Source of the DNA: Microplitis mediator
Taxonomy: Eukaryota; Arthropoda; Insecta; Hymenoptera; Braconidae
Length of the DNA stretch: 64,000 nt
Assembly: GCF_029852145.1 (NCBI RefSeq)
Contig: NC_079973.1
Coordinates: forward strand, 19,238,422-19,302,421
Direction: 5' to 3'
In this document: piece after piece, positions 32,041 to 43,650 of the stretch
Layout: each line of letters opens with the position of its first letter
Numbering within the stretch: the stretch's first letter is position 1
Notes under the pieces: generated by a model
The model's input: only the letters and a program-made list of their open reading frames with translations
Told to the model about the DNA's origin: nothing
Databases searched by the model: none
Program-made: the position numbers and the translations under genes

Positions 32041-33283
32041 TTTTTGGGTGCTGCTACCAGCCGCACAAAATAACCATCCTAAATATTGGGCGCTATTACC
32101 TGTAGCTCAATAGGTTTTCCTGACCTGGGCACTGCCACCGGTTGCCGTCATCGTTTAAATTTAATCTCATCCTTATATTTATTAAATAATAATATGGAGG
32201 ACAAAGACAGATAGCATAAGTTCGAAGTTCAAATCGCGAAAATTAATACATTTATAAATTTATAAAATAATTGACGACTAGGACCTGCCGGGGGTCTATT
32301 GACACTCCAATGAGGCCCAACCTGGACTTTATAAATAATATAAATATTTAAATGAAACCAATGAATTGTTCGGTGTGTAACACTATCTTGTATAAATGTA
32401 CAAGACGGTTATTCTAGAAAAAAATAAAAATTATTCAGTTGCGGCCACAACTTTTAAAAAGTCCTTGAAGAAATGAAACGCGCGGAGGCAGTAAAAGACA
32501 TGGTTAATTTTTTTAATTTGTTACGAATTTGTTTTGTTTTGTTTGTTTCATGGACTATCAATTGATTGGAGTATTCATCAGCGAGATTCCAATATATTAA
32601 GCAACTCAACGTAAATAATATTTTTTACAGGTATAAGTTAGCCAGTACAAAAAATGATGTTGATGTCTTCGAGGTACTGTAATAATATTGTTGGCTAGTA
32701 CATTAGCACCAACGTTTTAACAAAAGTGCATCGCAAGTATAATTAAAGACAATGATTTGACATAGCAATTTTTTGCTGATGATATGAATTTGTTCAGTGA
32801 TCAGAACTGTTAAAAGACTCGAAATAATCTAGTTTAAATTAGAAATTTTTATGCTTTATTTATATACATTTTTTTTTTGAAGTTAAAGAATATCTCTGTA
32901 TGTGGAGATTTATAGTTTCAATTTAAAAAGTAATAATATATGTTGCTAAACTGTAAATCAATAAATAAAATATACAAAAGAAATAATTGAAACATTAGTA
33001 ACTTTTTTAATGCATTTATTGTTCACATTTCCTAGATTCTATGAAAAGTAAAAACTGAATGCTTTGAAATATTTAATTGGTTACTTGATGGAATTATTTA
33101 AATCCAAAACTATAAAAAAGGAAAGAGAAGAAAAGAGTCACAGTGAATAGAAAAAAAAAAAGCTAAAGATATGTTTGTGGGAATAAACATTTTTGTACTT
33201 TTAAAGTATCAACTTAAATGTTTAATTGTTTTCATCTAAATAATTTAAGAAACAAAATAAAAAAGTATCAAACAGCGGATTTT

Positions 33284-35744
33284 TTAAACTTTGATATGAT
33301 CTGCGAGCGAGCAGCTGAGTCCGGTATTGTCAGGTTCAATGTTGACTTCCTTGACAATTCCGTTGTCTACTACCAAAGAGTAACGTTTGCTACGAGTACC
33401 ACCTAGGACTGCAAGATCCATAGCTACATCAATAGCTTTTGTGAATTCAGCGTTGGTATCGGCAAGCATTCGTACCTATTTAAATAATTATATTATAATA
33501 CAGTTATTAACATGTATACTTGAAATCGAAGTCTTTCACACACGGAGAAATTATTCTTGTTTTAAATCCTATGGTGTCATAGTAATGCCGGACCATGTCA
33601 TCAGCCACCTGACGAAAATTTAAATAAACACATGCAAAAATTACTATGGTCATAGTAAAATTGACAACGATCCCTGATAGCGACACCTTGCTCAGCAAGT
33701 TTCTGAAACGAAACATTTTCGGCTGAATCAACGACGAGTTTCTGGCTAGCCTTGGCTGGATAATACTTGCGTGCAAGTTGATGCAAATCAACTGCCGTCA
33801 TCTGAATGTAATTTAACAGAAAAACTTGCTGTCAATTTGAAGTGAAACTTTCAATCAACTCTGACAGTAACATTTGAAGTCAAATTAAATTCAAGTTACA
33901 GACAATCTACTGTTAACTTAACCGCAACTGTTTGTTCTCTAACACTTTCCTCTAAGTTGGCTTCAGAATACAGCAGTGATTGAAGTTAACTTGCGGTTAT
34001 GATGGCTATCAGGGATTGTCACAAATTAATGTAACCATTGTAAATTTTACTTTGGTCATATTAATTTTTGCTTGTATTTATTTCAATTTCCGTTGTGTGG
34101 TCAACATAGTCCGGCATTACTATGACACCACAGCATTTTAAACAATAATAATTACTCCGTGCATATTTCTAATTACGAAGATCTTCAATGCTTCTACGCT
34201 GCTCAAAGATAAAAAAAAATTTTAAATGTCTAGACACTATTTTTGGTGAGCAGCTTAAAATTTGTAATTATTCGATTGTTTTATACGCGACAAATTATTT
34301 GCAGCCAATTTATCCGGACATTTTATCACATATCTGTTGATTAATCTTTGAATTGATCAGGCGGATAATTTTACACAAATAAGGATATTTTGATAGGACA
34401 CTAACGAAGTTCCAAGTATTTAATGCTAATTTTACCTTGCCCTCAGCACCTTGATCTTTTCCCCACGCAGACATAACAAATGGATCATTGACACTGACAC
34501 AAACTATTTCGTCAATGCCTTTTGATTTCAATTCACCAGCTTTTGCGATATATCCCGGCAAATGAGTCTGTAATTACCAAAAAATATTTACATACAAATA
34601 AACTAAAATATAATAAATCTATTCTTAAGATCTAAAAAAGTATATATTATTATTATTGATTAAAACTAATCGCTACGTAAAGAATAACTTTTCATGGCCA
34701 ATTTATGTAACGTATAATTAGAAATAAATAAATAAACATTTATATTGATTATTCTACAACTTTACCGCGACATAGATCAGTTAAATATACGTTCTATCTA
34801 TTACTGTGTACAAATATTACGTAATTATATTTTATATATAAAAAAAAATACATTTTATCTCATTACTTTTTTTTTATCATAACATCTTATTTTTTCACGT
34901 GACCGCTAACTTACTAATCAGCTGATCATATCTTTCTACATACATACATAGATAAATATTCATGATCATGATTATCGCCATTGAATGTAAGTTTAAAATA
35001 GATAAAATAAAAATAATAGAATAGAATACCTTTGAACATCCGGGTGTAAAGGCGCCAGGAACACCAAAAATGATAACTTTTTTACCAGAAGAAAGTTCTG
35101 CGGCATTTACTTTATTACTGGGCGCATCTTCATACAAATCAACTGACGGGATTTTATCACCAACCTATTCAATATAAATTTATAATCAGCAATAATATAT
35201 GTAATTAATAATACTGAAAGTAGCAGCCATTAAAAAAAATTATTTGTTTTTAATAAACAAGTAAAATACTTATAGGAAAAACTTTAGAAAATTGCAGATC
35301 AAAAATGATCTTGAAGTTAGCAGACAATTAAAAATTTTCGAATTTTTTTTCCAACAAATCAATTAAATAAAAAAAACTTAAAAATGCGCATGTAGAAAAT
35401 TAAAAAATCTATAAGTGCAATTTTTTAAATAATTTATCGTTATTAAAAAATTCCAAAAACTATTAGACGTCGGCTAACTTCATAATCATCATCAAAAACT
35501 TTAAGAAATCTTTTGCGCATCTTCTAAAAATTTTATTTTACTTACAACTAATTAGTTTATAAAAATTTAAAAAGTTTCTGATGTCTGCTACTTTTAGTAT
35601 TATAATTTAATTAATATATATTAAGAAAAAAACAAAACTTACAGAGATAACCATCGTTTTTGGAGACAAGTGAAAACTTCGTTTTAAACAAGACAACGAC
35701 GAACGACCTGCAGCGGTAATGGCGCGACTGATATATAGAGTCAT
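33284..35744 (-). CDS. Prx5: Peroxiredoxin-5, mitochondrial
   Basis: An atypical 2-Cys peroxiredoxin reducing H2O2, alkyl hydroperoxides and peroxynitrite with thioredoxin as donor. Exons on the minus strand are 35744-35643, 35164-35030, 34567-34436 and 33475-33284, 561 bp in total (186 residues), all in phase 0 with GT-AG introns. Residues 1-30 (MTLYISRAITAAGRSSLSC then LKRSFHLSP) are basic, hydroxylated and lack acids, as in a mitochondrial presequence. A second in-frame ATG at codon 31 (MVISVGDKIPS) could give a cytosolic form. The active site PGAFTPGCSK holds the peroxidatic Cys77; Cys102 lies in IVCVSVNDPF and the resolving Cys178 in TGLSCSLADHIK. Length and cysteine spacing fit PRDX5. 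The last intron carries a nested transposon pair. Confidence 0.95.
33541..34161. mobile_element. Outer palindromic element in PRDX5 intron 3 (CACGGAG ends)
   Basis: The left arm CACGGAGAAATTATTCTTGTTTTAAATCCTATGGTGTCATAGTAATGCCGGAC (33541 onwards) is mirrored at the right by GTCCGGCATTACTATGACACCACAGCATTTTAAACAATAATAATTACTCCGTG, ending at 34161. The arms are separated by a second, different element (33672-34014). Confidence 0.75.
33672..34014. mobile_element. Inner element with CCCTGATAGC / GCTATCAGGG ends, nested in PRDX5 intron
   Basis: CCCTGATAGC at 33672 and GCTATCAGGG ending at 34014 bound a 343-bp insertion near the centre of the outer palindrome. A close relative of its interior (CTTGGCTGGATAATACTTGCGTGCAAGTTGATGCAAATC) occurs at 38380-38753, and a more distant one at 38044-38380. 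Confidence 0.75.
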
Positions 35745-36289
35745 CTGTTTTATGTTTTATATGGATATATATATGTATAATGTATATCAATGTATTTATA
35801 TGTATGTATGTGTATAAAAATGAACACTTTCAATCAATAATAGGTTTTTTTTTGCAGTCTTATAGTTATAATCTTAAGGTTTCAGGAAATAATAGAAATT
35901 ATAAATGCGTGACAACCTCGAGCCGGCTTTTAATTGACTTACGCAATACCACTCGGTTGTTACATAAATAGACAATTGTTTTTTTTTTTTTTTATTTGTA
36001 CTAATTGATTAATTTAATTAAATGTGTACGTGATATGTATGTGATTTATATTTTTATTGACAGATGTTAATTACTTATATAATTATTGAATCGATGAGTG
36101 GGATGTAAGTATTTTATTTATTTTTGATTACTTAGTGTGTAAGATAATTGAAGACTTAGATGTAGTTGTGTAGTTACCGGCACGACAAGGCCTGATATAT
36201 TTTTTCACGTTCAAAACGACTGCAGCGCCATTTTTTGTTTAGAAAAATAAAGAAATTTAAATTTCGCGGGCTACTGTACGTTCGCGCGG

Positions 36290-36394
36290 ATTTTTTGATT
36301 GGCCAATGAGCGCCCTCGTATCCCCACTTTTGGTACTTTTAAATGGATGCGCGTCGTAACTACGCATTACTCGCCATTAGAGCTTCCGGTTTGC
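36290..36394 (+). promoter_or_regulatory. Putative TATA-less promoter with palindromic CCAAT box
   Basis: ATTGGCCAAT at 36298-36307 sits in a locally GC-richer, CG-containing stretch (CGCGGGCTACTGTACGTTCGCGCGG before it, GCGCGTCGTAACTACGC after it). It is about 90 bp upstream of the candidate exon below. PRDX5 starts about 550 bp away on the other strand, so the interval could act as a shared divergent promoter. Confidence 0.4.
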
Positions 36395-36953
36395 ATGGAA
36401 CGATTTAGTCGTAGGTGATATTATATTTTTAATAATTTTTTTATATGTTTTACATTATTATTAATTAATGTTTTGTTATTATCGTAACCTTGTAAGTTTA
36501 AATTAGTATTAGAAGTTATAATTTAGTGGAAAAGTCATTTATTTTTGTTGTTAAGTAGTCGGGAAAATTTAGTCGAGTTGCCGGAATCTTGGGTTAGAAT
36601 TAAATTTTTTGTGTTATTTCGTTGAATAGTTTTTTGTGTCGTAGTATTTATGTCGGGAATTATTTCTGTACTCGGAATGAAAGTTTTTATACAATACGCG
36701 AGTAAATGTATTCTTTTAAAAATTCGAGGATATATATATGAAGGCCATAGTACTTGTCATTCATTTGTAATATTTATTTTAAGAATTTATCCTTTAGAAA
36801 GTTCGTGTTCGTAATTAAAATTACCAATTACTTTTTTTTTAAATTTATTCCATTGAGTTTTAATTATGAATATTAAATTATATTTTTAATTATCAATTTT
36901 TTTTTTTTACAGAAATTGCTGGATCCAGCCAGAGCCTGAGATCTACTACGACG
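36395..36953 (+). CDS. Candidate first two exons of an unidentified gene
   Basis: Two exon-like segments with good splice sites: one ending at 36414 (GTCGTAG|GTGATA) and 36913-36953 (poly-T, ACAG|AAATTGC...GACG|GTGAGT). An ATG at 36395 reads across the junction without a stop as MERFSRRNCWIQPEPEIYYD, finishing in phase 1. Both are much less A+T rich than the intron between them. I do not recognise the peptide, and the segments may instead be 5' UTR exons. No convincing following exon was found to 55 kb, so if real the gene has a very long intron or ends differently. Confidence 0.35.
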
Positions 36954-37421
36954 GTGAGTGTTATTTTATATATTTATTTCTATTTCTGGTAAAACAAAAT
37001 TCTAAATTTTTAACAATATTTTTTATTGAGCTTGAATTAAAAAGATTGGGGTGAATTTTATTGTTGCACCTTGGGGTTATCAGACAAAATGTATATATAT
37101 AATATGATGATTTTGTACTTCAGAAGAAATTTAGTTTTGCATACAATATTATTAGCAAAAAAAGTTTTAATAATTTTTTGATAAACTTTTTTTTTCGTAT
37201 TGAACCAGGTAATAATTAGTAACCCTATCGATTTTTATACATTACTGGAGATAATGATTCAAGAAAATCTAATCATCAGTTGGTTGATAGATTTTTAATA
37301 ATTTTCAAGTAGCACAAAAAAAAGTTGTTGACTTTTTGTTAAATTTAAGGCGACAATTTGTTGTCATGTAACTAATTGTTAACTTCAATTCAACAATTTT
37401 TTTTTTGTGCCGTTAGGGTTA

Positions 37422-37564
37422 TAGGGTAAGAGCACCAATACCCAGCCCTTAACCAATAGCCAGCCGGTCGTATACTTTAACATTGGCTCAAAATATATAT
37501 AGATATAATTTAACATGAAGTAGCTGGCTACTGGTTTGGGGCTGGGTACTGGTGCTCTTACTCT
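37422..37564. mobile_element. MITE with TAGGGTAAGAGCACC ends
   Basis: TAGGGTAAGAGCACCAATACCCAGCCC at the left is matched by GGGCTGGGTACTGGTGCTCTTACTCTA at the right. Inner blocks AATAGCCAGC / GTAGCTGGCTACTGG continue the symmetry. Length 143 bp. Confidence 0.75.
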
Positions 37565-38043
37565 AGTCTATCGTAACCAAACATCAGCAAAATTATTATA
37601 ACAACAATTATAGTTATTTGTAAATGTTTTAGAATTTATATTAGTTATTAAAAATGTAACAATCGGAATTTATATGTACCCAGAAAACCGAGTTCAGCTC
37701 AGAAATTGAAATGAAACTTTTGACATCTCGATGACGTACAGTATATTTGAAAAATTTCAGTTAAACTTTTTAGCCTTCTTATACGTAAAGTAGCATATAG
37801 ATTTAACGTAAAATTAAAGCTGCTATTCTACATCAAGTTTAGATGTAATTTTATGAGTGGGAGAGCGAAAAGTTAAAATAAAATTTTTTATGTGTACTAG
37901 ACGTCATCGAGATGTCAAGTTTTTCATTTCAATTTTTCGAGTTGAAATGTTGATCATCTAGAGAGTTCTTATCGAGGTCAATATTTGATACCTTAATTTT
38001 TGATCTCCGAATACGTGAAATATCTGCTTTAGTTTGACTGTAG

Positions 38044-38753
38044 CCCTGATAACCAGATTTTCTGATTAGAAAGGTAGTATACATTAGTTGCGACCAACTT
38101 GACGACAAGTTGTCGACAATTTTCAGCTTTTGTAACTGTTGATAACAAGTTTTCACCAACTTCCCCAGAAAGTTGAAGACAATCTACTGCCGCAACCTGT
38201 CGACAACTTTCTGAGAAAATTGAAGGCAACTTTCCGTCAACCAATGGAATGCCAACTTTTGCCACCAACTTTCTCAGAAAGTTGACATCAACTTATGGAA
38301 ATGCCAATTTTTGCGACCAACTTGGTGACAAGTTGCTGCAATAGGTTCTCGCCAGCTTGCTGCCAACTAGGGTATCAGGCCCTGATAGTCTAGTTGGCCA
38401 CACTCTAAATATAATTGCTTAGCAAGTTCTGCAATGAAACGTTTACGGCTAACTCAACGACAAGTTTCTGGCAAGCCTCGGCTGGATAATACTTGCGTGC
38501 AAGTTGATGCAAATCTACTACCATCATCTGAATGTAATTTGACAGAAAAACTTGCCATCAATTTGAAGTGAAACTTTCAATCAACTTAACGTCATTGTCT
38601 GACAGTCACACTTCTAGTCAAATTGAATTCAAGTTACAAACAATTTACTCTCAACTTAAAGGTAACTGCTTGTTCTCCAACACTTTCCTTTAAAATTGGC
38701 TTCAGAATACGGCAGTAGCTTGAAATTAACTTGTAGTTAAGGTGGCTATCAGG
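38044..38753. mobile_element. Two tandem CCCTGATA-ended elements
   Basis: The first runs from CCCTGATAACCAG (38044) to TATCAGGG-like sequence near 38380. The second runs from CCCTGATAGTC (38380) to GCTATCAGG (38752). The second is a close relative of the insertion in PRDX5 intron 3. The first is packed with AGTTGNCGACAA / AACTTTCTGAGAAAGTTG words, so its interior is itself repetitive. Confidence 0.6.
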
Positions 38754-39642
38754 AGGGTGGGTAACAGTCGAGTATTTTTAGCCGTGAGTTATCGTAATAA
38801 TTCCCACATTTACCCTAAGTCAAGTAGAATTTGACTTGACCATTAAAAATTTTTCGATTACTCCCACAGATGTCACTTTGAGTCGACTTTCAAATTAATT
38901 CCATCTCCTGTTATAATTTACACCTCATAACTTTAAAATGTTATATTTTTATTATTATAAAATTTATTTATAATTTAAAGACACCATAATAACTACTAAA
39001 AAATTAGTAGTAATTTTTGAAAATTTTGATATTGAATTGGTCTTTTATTTAGAAACCTGTAAAAAAACATGAGATAGCTAGTTTTAAAGGCCGAAGTAAC
39101 TTGATAGCTCTGGTAAGGGGTTGGATATAAAATCAGAATTACCTTGGATTCGAGTTGAACTGGGGTCTTTTTCTTTCTTTTCATTATTTTTTTCTTAAAT
39201 TTTTTTCTTGACATCGAATCTGACACGTAGAGGAGGAGCAATCCGCATCCGGGTCATTAAAAGCGGTCTTTCTGAACTCTGCCACTATAATGCTCTAAAG
39301 TAATAGGAATAATATCTGTATTTACAAAATTAAATGATCGAATTTCAAAATATTCCGTCTTTTATTTAATGTCAATATTAGCCCTTCGATCTCGAGATTT
39401 ATCAGACGTTCTTACTTTTTTCTCTCTCACAACCAAGTGAGGGAACGGTATTATCTTTGCTGCACTAATACAGTAATCAGGAACTTTGACCACGTTTTTC
39501 TTTTAACCCGTCAGCACTTCCGTTATAAGCATTTTGCTCACAGGACACTATTCAAATTATAGAATGTTGCTCTAATACAAGCGAGACATTAAAAAATACG
39601 GGAGTAAACTGAAGGGTTAAGCAGACGAAGATTATCAAAACT

Positions 39643-39840
39643 CATGTGATTTAAAAAGTACAGCTGATACTACTTTACGAGCCTAGTGATGATTACATTA
39701 CACCACAATGTAACTTTTACTATGCAGTTGTGTACGTATTTATTTTGATGTTGTACAGCTGCATAGTAATAGTTACATTGTGGTGTAATGTAATCATTAC
39801 TAGGCTCGTAAATATATCAGCTATACTTTTTAAATCTCAT
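39643..39840. repeat. ~198-bp long hairpin
   Basis: TGATTTAAAAAGTACAGCTGATACTACTTTACGAGCCTAGTGATGATTACATTACACCACAATGTAAC on the left arm is mirrored almost exactly on the right (GTTACATTGTGGTGTAATGTAATCATTACTAGGCTCGTAAA...TTTTTAAATCTCAT), leaving a loop of about 40 bp. It is probably a MITE; the stem is long enough to give dsRNA if transcribed. Confidence 0.75.
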
Positions 39841-41184
39841 AGGAGTGTTTACCCTCTAAAAACGAATTAGTGAAAATCACGTGACTATCACTATTTGGCA
39901 GTGATTAGTCACTACTTTCAAATTTAAGCATATACTCGAACATTTTCTCACATCTTTATTTCGAGCTAATAAACCTCTGAATCAAAACATTCAACTTCTA
40001 AAACTACAACGAAATTTTTGACTTCCTAAAATAGGAGCCAACATCTTCGCTGGGTTCTGAAAAAATGAGTTTTATTTCTGTTGAAATTTATAATAATCAG
40101 TTAAACATTTCAAAAGATTAACCTTTTATGGATAAACGGTCACTTATTGATCTTATAAGTGTTCGATTCCGGACACTAAAAAAAAAAATTGATAAATTTT
40201 TGTTTAGCATTTTAAAAATATATATTTTAATACTTTTATTTTATGGTATCGCCAGTGATCCATAAATATTCAGTGCAAGTGTCAAAATCAAGGGCTTCAT
40301 CAATATCTATATACCAAAAAAGGCTTCTTATATGTTAGTGTGTAGTGAATATAAGTTAGCTTCCACGTCATACATCATGTCAATTATAATCTTTGGCAGT
40401 GTTTTATATAAATTCATAACTTGATTACATACACTGAATTGCACACGTGAGGTATCTTGACGCAGAACGTCAGCAATTTATTATTTTTACAGTATACATT
40501 ATACACTTTATTATGGGTTCAAATATTTTATTTATTATTTCCAATATTTATATTGATACAAAACAGAAAAAAAAGGATTTCTTGCCGCAAGAAATTTCTT
40601 CTTATCGAAAATTTTTTCTTCCCTCAAGAAAAGTTTTGTTTTCAATTCATAATTCAAAAAATTTTTCGGGGCAAAAGTTAAAATTTTCTTGGGGCGAGTA
40701 AGAATATTTTGCATCAATACTACTTTTTTTTTTGTTTAATAAATATATACTTATTTTTAAAAATTTGAATATTACATTTATCAATAAGTTAATGACTTAG
40801 ATCGAGATTTAGATATTTATACAGTTTTATTGGTTTGATATATATTATAATAACAGGTTCTGTTACAATAGTTATTATATATTGTACAGTATCTTTTAGC
40901 TTACCGAAGCAAAATGTATTTATATATGTCTAGGTGTTAAAACAGGATTGTAAAGTGAACACAGAACTGTCAATTAGAAATTTAGTTCGTGTAAGTGTGA
41001 AAGTTCGTGTCAAGATCTGCTGATTCAGTCTTTCCTTGCTCGCGTTTCTCTAGTAAATTTCTCGAAAATGTCACAGCGATTCATATCATACCTCGTAGAT
41101 ATATACAATACTTTAACAGTAATTATCATGTCAAATAAATACATAAATATATTTACATAATTATGTACATATTTATTTTTTTTC

Positions 41185-41981
41185 TTATTGCACGACTCGT
41201 TCGTGCTTTACGATCGAAAAATTTTTTTTCGCCTCACTTCGGTAACTAATCAATTATTATACCCTTGTTAGTTTACGAAATTAAGATGGTTTGCATACTA
41301 TTTTGAAGAAAATTTAATGGAGATTAATTCCATACTTTTCAAAAATTTATTTAGTTGAATAAAAACGGAAAAAACATCAAAAATAGTTTTAAAAAATTTC
41401 CTGTCCGTCAAGTACGAATCCCGTATACACGATAACTTGCGAAAAAATGCAGTAATTGAATCAAATTTTTTTTAAAAAAATTCTTTGAGATAATTGTAGG
41501 TCTCCTATTGCAAATGGCTAGGTAACTCAGTGTCGTTTAATTACAATTAATAAAAGAATAAAAAAGGCTGTATAACTATATATCTATATATCTATGTAAA
41601 ATTAACATGGATGGTGATATATCTATACACATATGCGTACATTTATTCCACCAGGGGCGCTTGTGCATTACCGTCTTAGAACAGCTGTTTTTTTTTGCTA
41701 ATTGGTACGCCTGAATTTTTTCAATTCAATTTTTTTGTATTTTTATTTTTATTTACATATATATTTTTTTTTTTTATTAATCGAGATATTTTGAATAAGT
41801 TTTTTTATAATTATAAAAAAATACTAATATAATAAAAATAAAGCATGACAAGTTTTAATGAAAGAGAATTGTATATATTTTAAATTTATTTGCACTTGCC
41901 GCCATTTTTTTATTGTTATTTATTATTTCATAATATGTGAGCATTACGAGTCGTGCACTTTTGGATTTTCCAAATTTTTTT
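41185..41981. repeat. 797-bp near-identical repeat, copy 2
   Basis: Direct repeat of 24508-25304, 16.7 kb away. Immediately after it comes MITE family A copy 7. The flanks of the two copies differ completely outside the shared block, so this is transposition or gene conversion rather than a larger segmental duplication. Confidence 0.85.
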
Positions 41982-41988
41982 ATTTTGC

Positions 41989-42302
41989 GATGTAAAAAAT
42001 CGGGAGTGAGTTCTGAGTAGTTGCAGATTTTATTTCAATCCAAATTCACTCCGTCACTCGGAGTTCTGGAGTTTTAGAAAAATCACTCCGCATACGGAGT
42101 TTGTTTTTCCAGCGGAGTAATTTCGGAGTGATCTGGGGTTTATTTCAATTCGCATCCACTCCGATTCGGACTTTTAATATTATAATAAACTCCCCTACAG
42201 AGCGAATTTTACTCCAAGGAGGTTAAATAAATGCACAGTCATCTATCCGCTCCACATTCACTACGGAATCAATTGACGTTCACTCCGTAAATTTTTTAAT
42301 GT
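41989..42302. mobile_element. MITE family A copy 7
   Basis: ATGTAAAAAATCGGGAGTGAG at the left and AAATTTTTTAATGTCG at the right bound the usual GGAGTG / CACTCC interior. The termini carry substitutions, so this copy is older than copy 6. Confidence 0.7.
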
Positions 42303-42320
42303 CGAGAAAATTAAAAGTTA

Positions 42321-42675
42321 CACTGCTAAAAATTAGCGGAGTAAATCCGGAGTGAATGCGGAGCGGATGGCTGTTTATTTATTTAATCCCCTTGGAGTGA
42401 AATTCACTCCGAACAGAAGTTTAATTTAGTATTGAAAATCCTGATCGGAGTTAAAGTCACTCCCAAAAGGAGTTTATTTTAATATTGTAACTACGAATGC
42501 TGATTGAAATAAAATCTAGATCACTCCGAAATCACTCCGTTAAAAAGATAAACTTCCTATTCACTCCTCATGCAGACTGATTTTTTTTAAACTCCGGAGC
42601 TCCGAGTCACAGAGTGAATTCGGATTTCAATAAAATCCGTAATCACTCCGAATTTACTCCCAATTTTTTTCAGTG
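42321..42675. mobile_element. MITE family A copy 8
   Basis: CACTGCTAAAAATTAGCGGAGTAAATCCGGAGTG to TCCCAATTTTTTTCAGTG, flanked by TA on both sides. It lies in the opposite orientation to copy 7 and only 18 bp from it. Confidence 0.75.
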
Positions 42676-43616
42676 TACGGTTTTTTTTGTGTTTTTATTT
42701 ATTATTATGTGCCAATCGTTTAGAGATTTATCTATAACAATGTAGTAATACAAGATCTTACACAACCTGGTGTGTATGGATATAGTATAGAGAAAAGCTG
42801 GGTATTGATATTATTTAACAAACAAGCCGGATGGTGAGCTTAATCGGCTACTGTTACATTTTATAATTTTAATACTCAGATAAGGTGATTTCTGCGTCTA
42901 TATATGCACATATATATACACTATATATTCATAATGGTATCCATGTAATATAGTGGGGTCTTGTGGCCTGAGTAATTAAGAGATTAAACTATGTTGTCTG
43001 ACACTCTTTATGTTACGATTTTCTCCCTTATTTATTTTTTTTATTCACTCAATAAGATCAAATATTTATCATTCATTTATATCAATTATTTTTTCATTTG
43101 TTATTTCGAAATAATAGTATTCATAATTACATAAATAATTTTAATTATTTATACAAACGTCAGTTATTATTACAGTTATGAAATATAACTACTATTTTTT
43201 TATTTTCATAAATAAAAAATAATTGTATAAAAAATAAATTAAATGGATCAAACATTTATAAAGTTTTTTTTTTTTTAACGTGAAATCGAATATATAGAAA
43301 TATTTTTCCAAGTATGTATATATATATACATATATATTTTAGCAACTAGGACCAGAATTTTTCTACTTTAATTGATTCAATCGGCGAAAAACACGGTGGT
43401 CGAGTCGTTTTACGAGTTTTCCTTCCCACCCCGCGTGGATGCGGCTTTGGCCGCCTTCATCCCCTAAAGCCAACCGCTGTAACGAGACGCCAAAGCCAAC
43501 CCCTCGAGATCCCAACCCCTAAGCGATTTTCTCCTACATCTGTTTCTCTTTTTATTTCGATAGTTCTTTCTCACTTTTACGAGCGAACTTGTAGAGATCT
43601 ACTCTACTCTCCGAAC

Positions 43617-43650
<34 letters not shown>

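Larger units (their letters stand above)
30116..33283. other. Intergenic region between DUF4803 gene and peroxiredoxin-5
   Basis: It contains the DUF4803 3' end, a palindromic element (30412-30867) and a LINE fragment (about 31608-32040). A less A+T-rich stretch at 32040-32330 (GGTGCTGCTACCAGCCGCAC, GGACCTGCCGGGGGTC) is of unknown origin, possibly transposon 3' sequence. No protein-coding gene is recognised. Confidence 0.55.
36954..41184. other. Gene-poor stretch with MITE remnants
   Basis: No exon is recognised. Contents by position: a MITE at 37422-37564, two CCCTGATA-type elements at 38044-38753, a segment at ~39400-39510 repeated in akirin intron 2 near 8385, a long hairpin at 39643-39840, and a palindromic repeat at ~40565-40730 (GAAAAAAAAGGATTTCTTGCCGCAAG ends). 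Open frames here overlap these repeats and have no protein similarity that I can see. Confidence 0.5.

Noticed and set aside
33507..33801. Two minus-strand frames in the last PRDX5 intron
   Set aside because: They are translations of the nested transposons and do not continue the peroxiredoxin sequence.
38029..38268. 79-codon minus-strand frame with repeated ESCRQ-like segments
   Set aside because: Derived from the GTTGNCGACAA repeats of a CCCTGATA-ended element.
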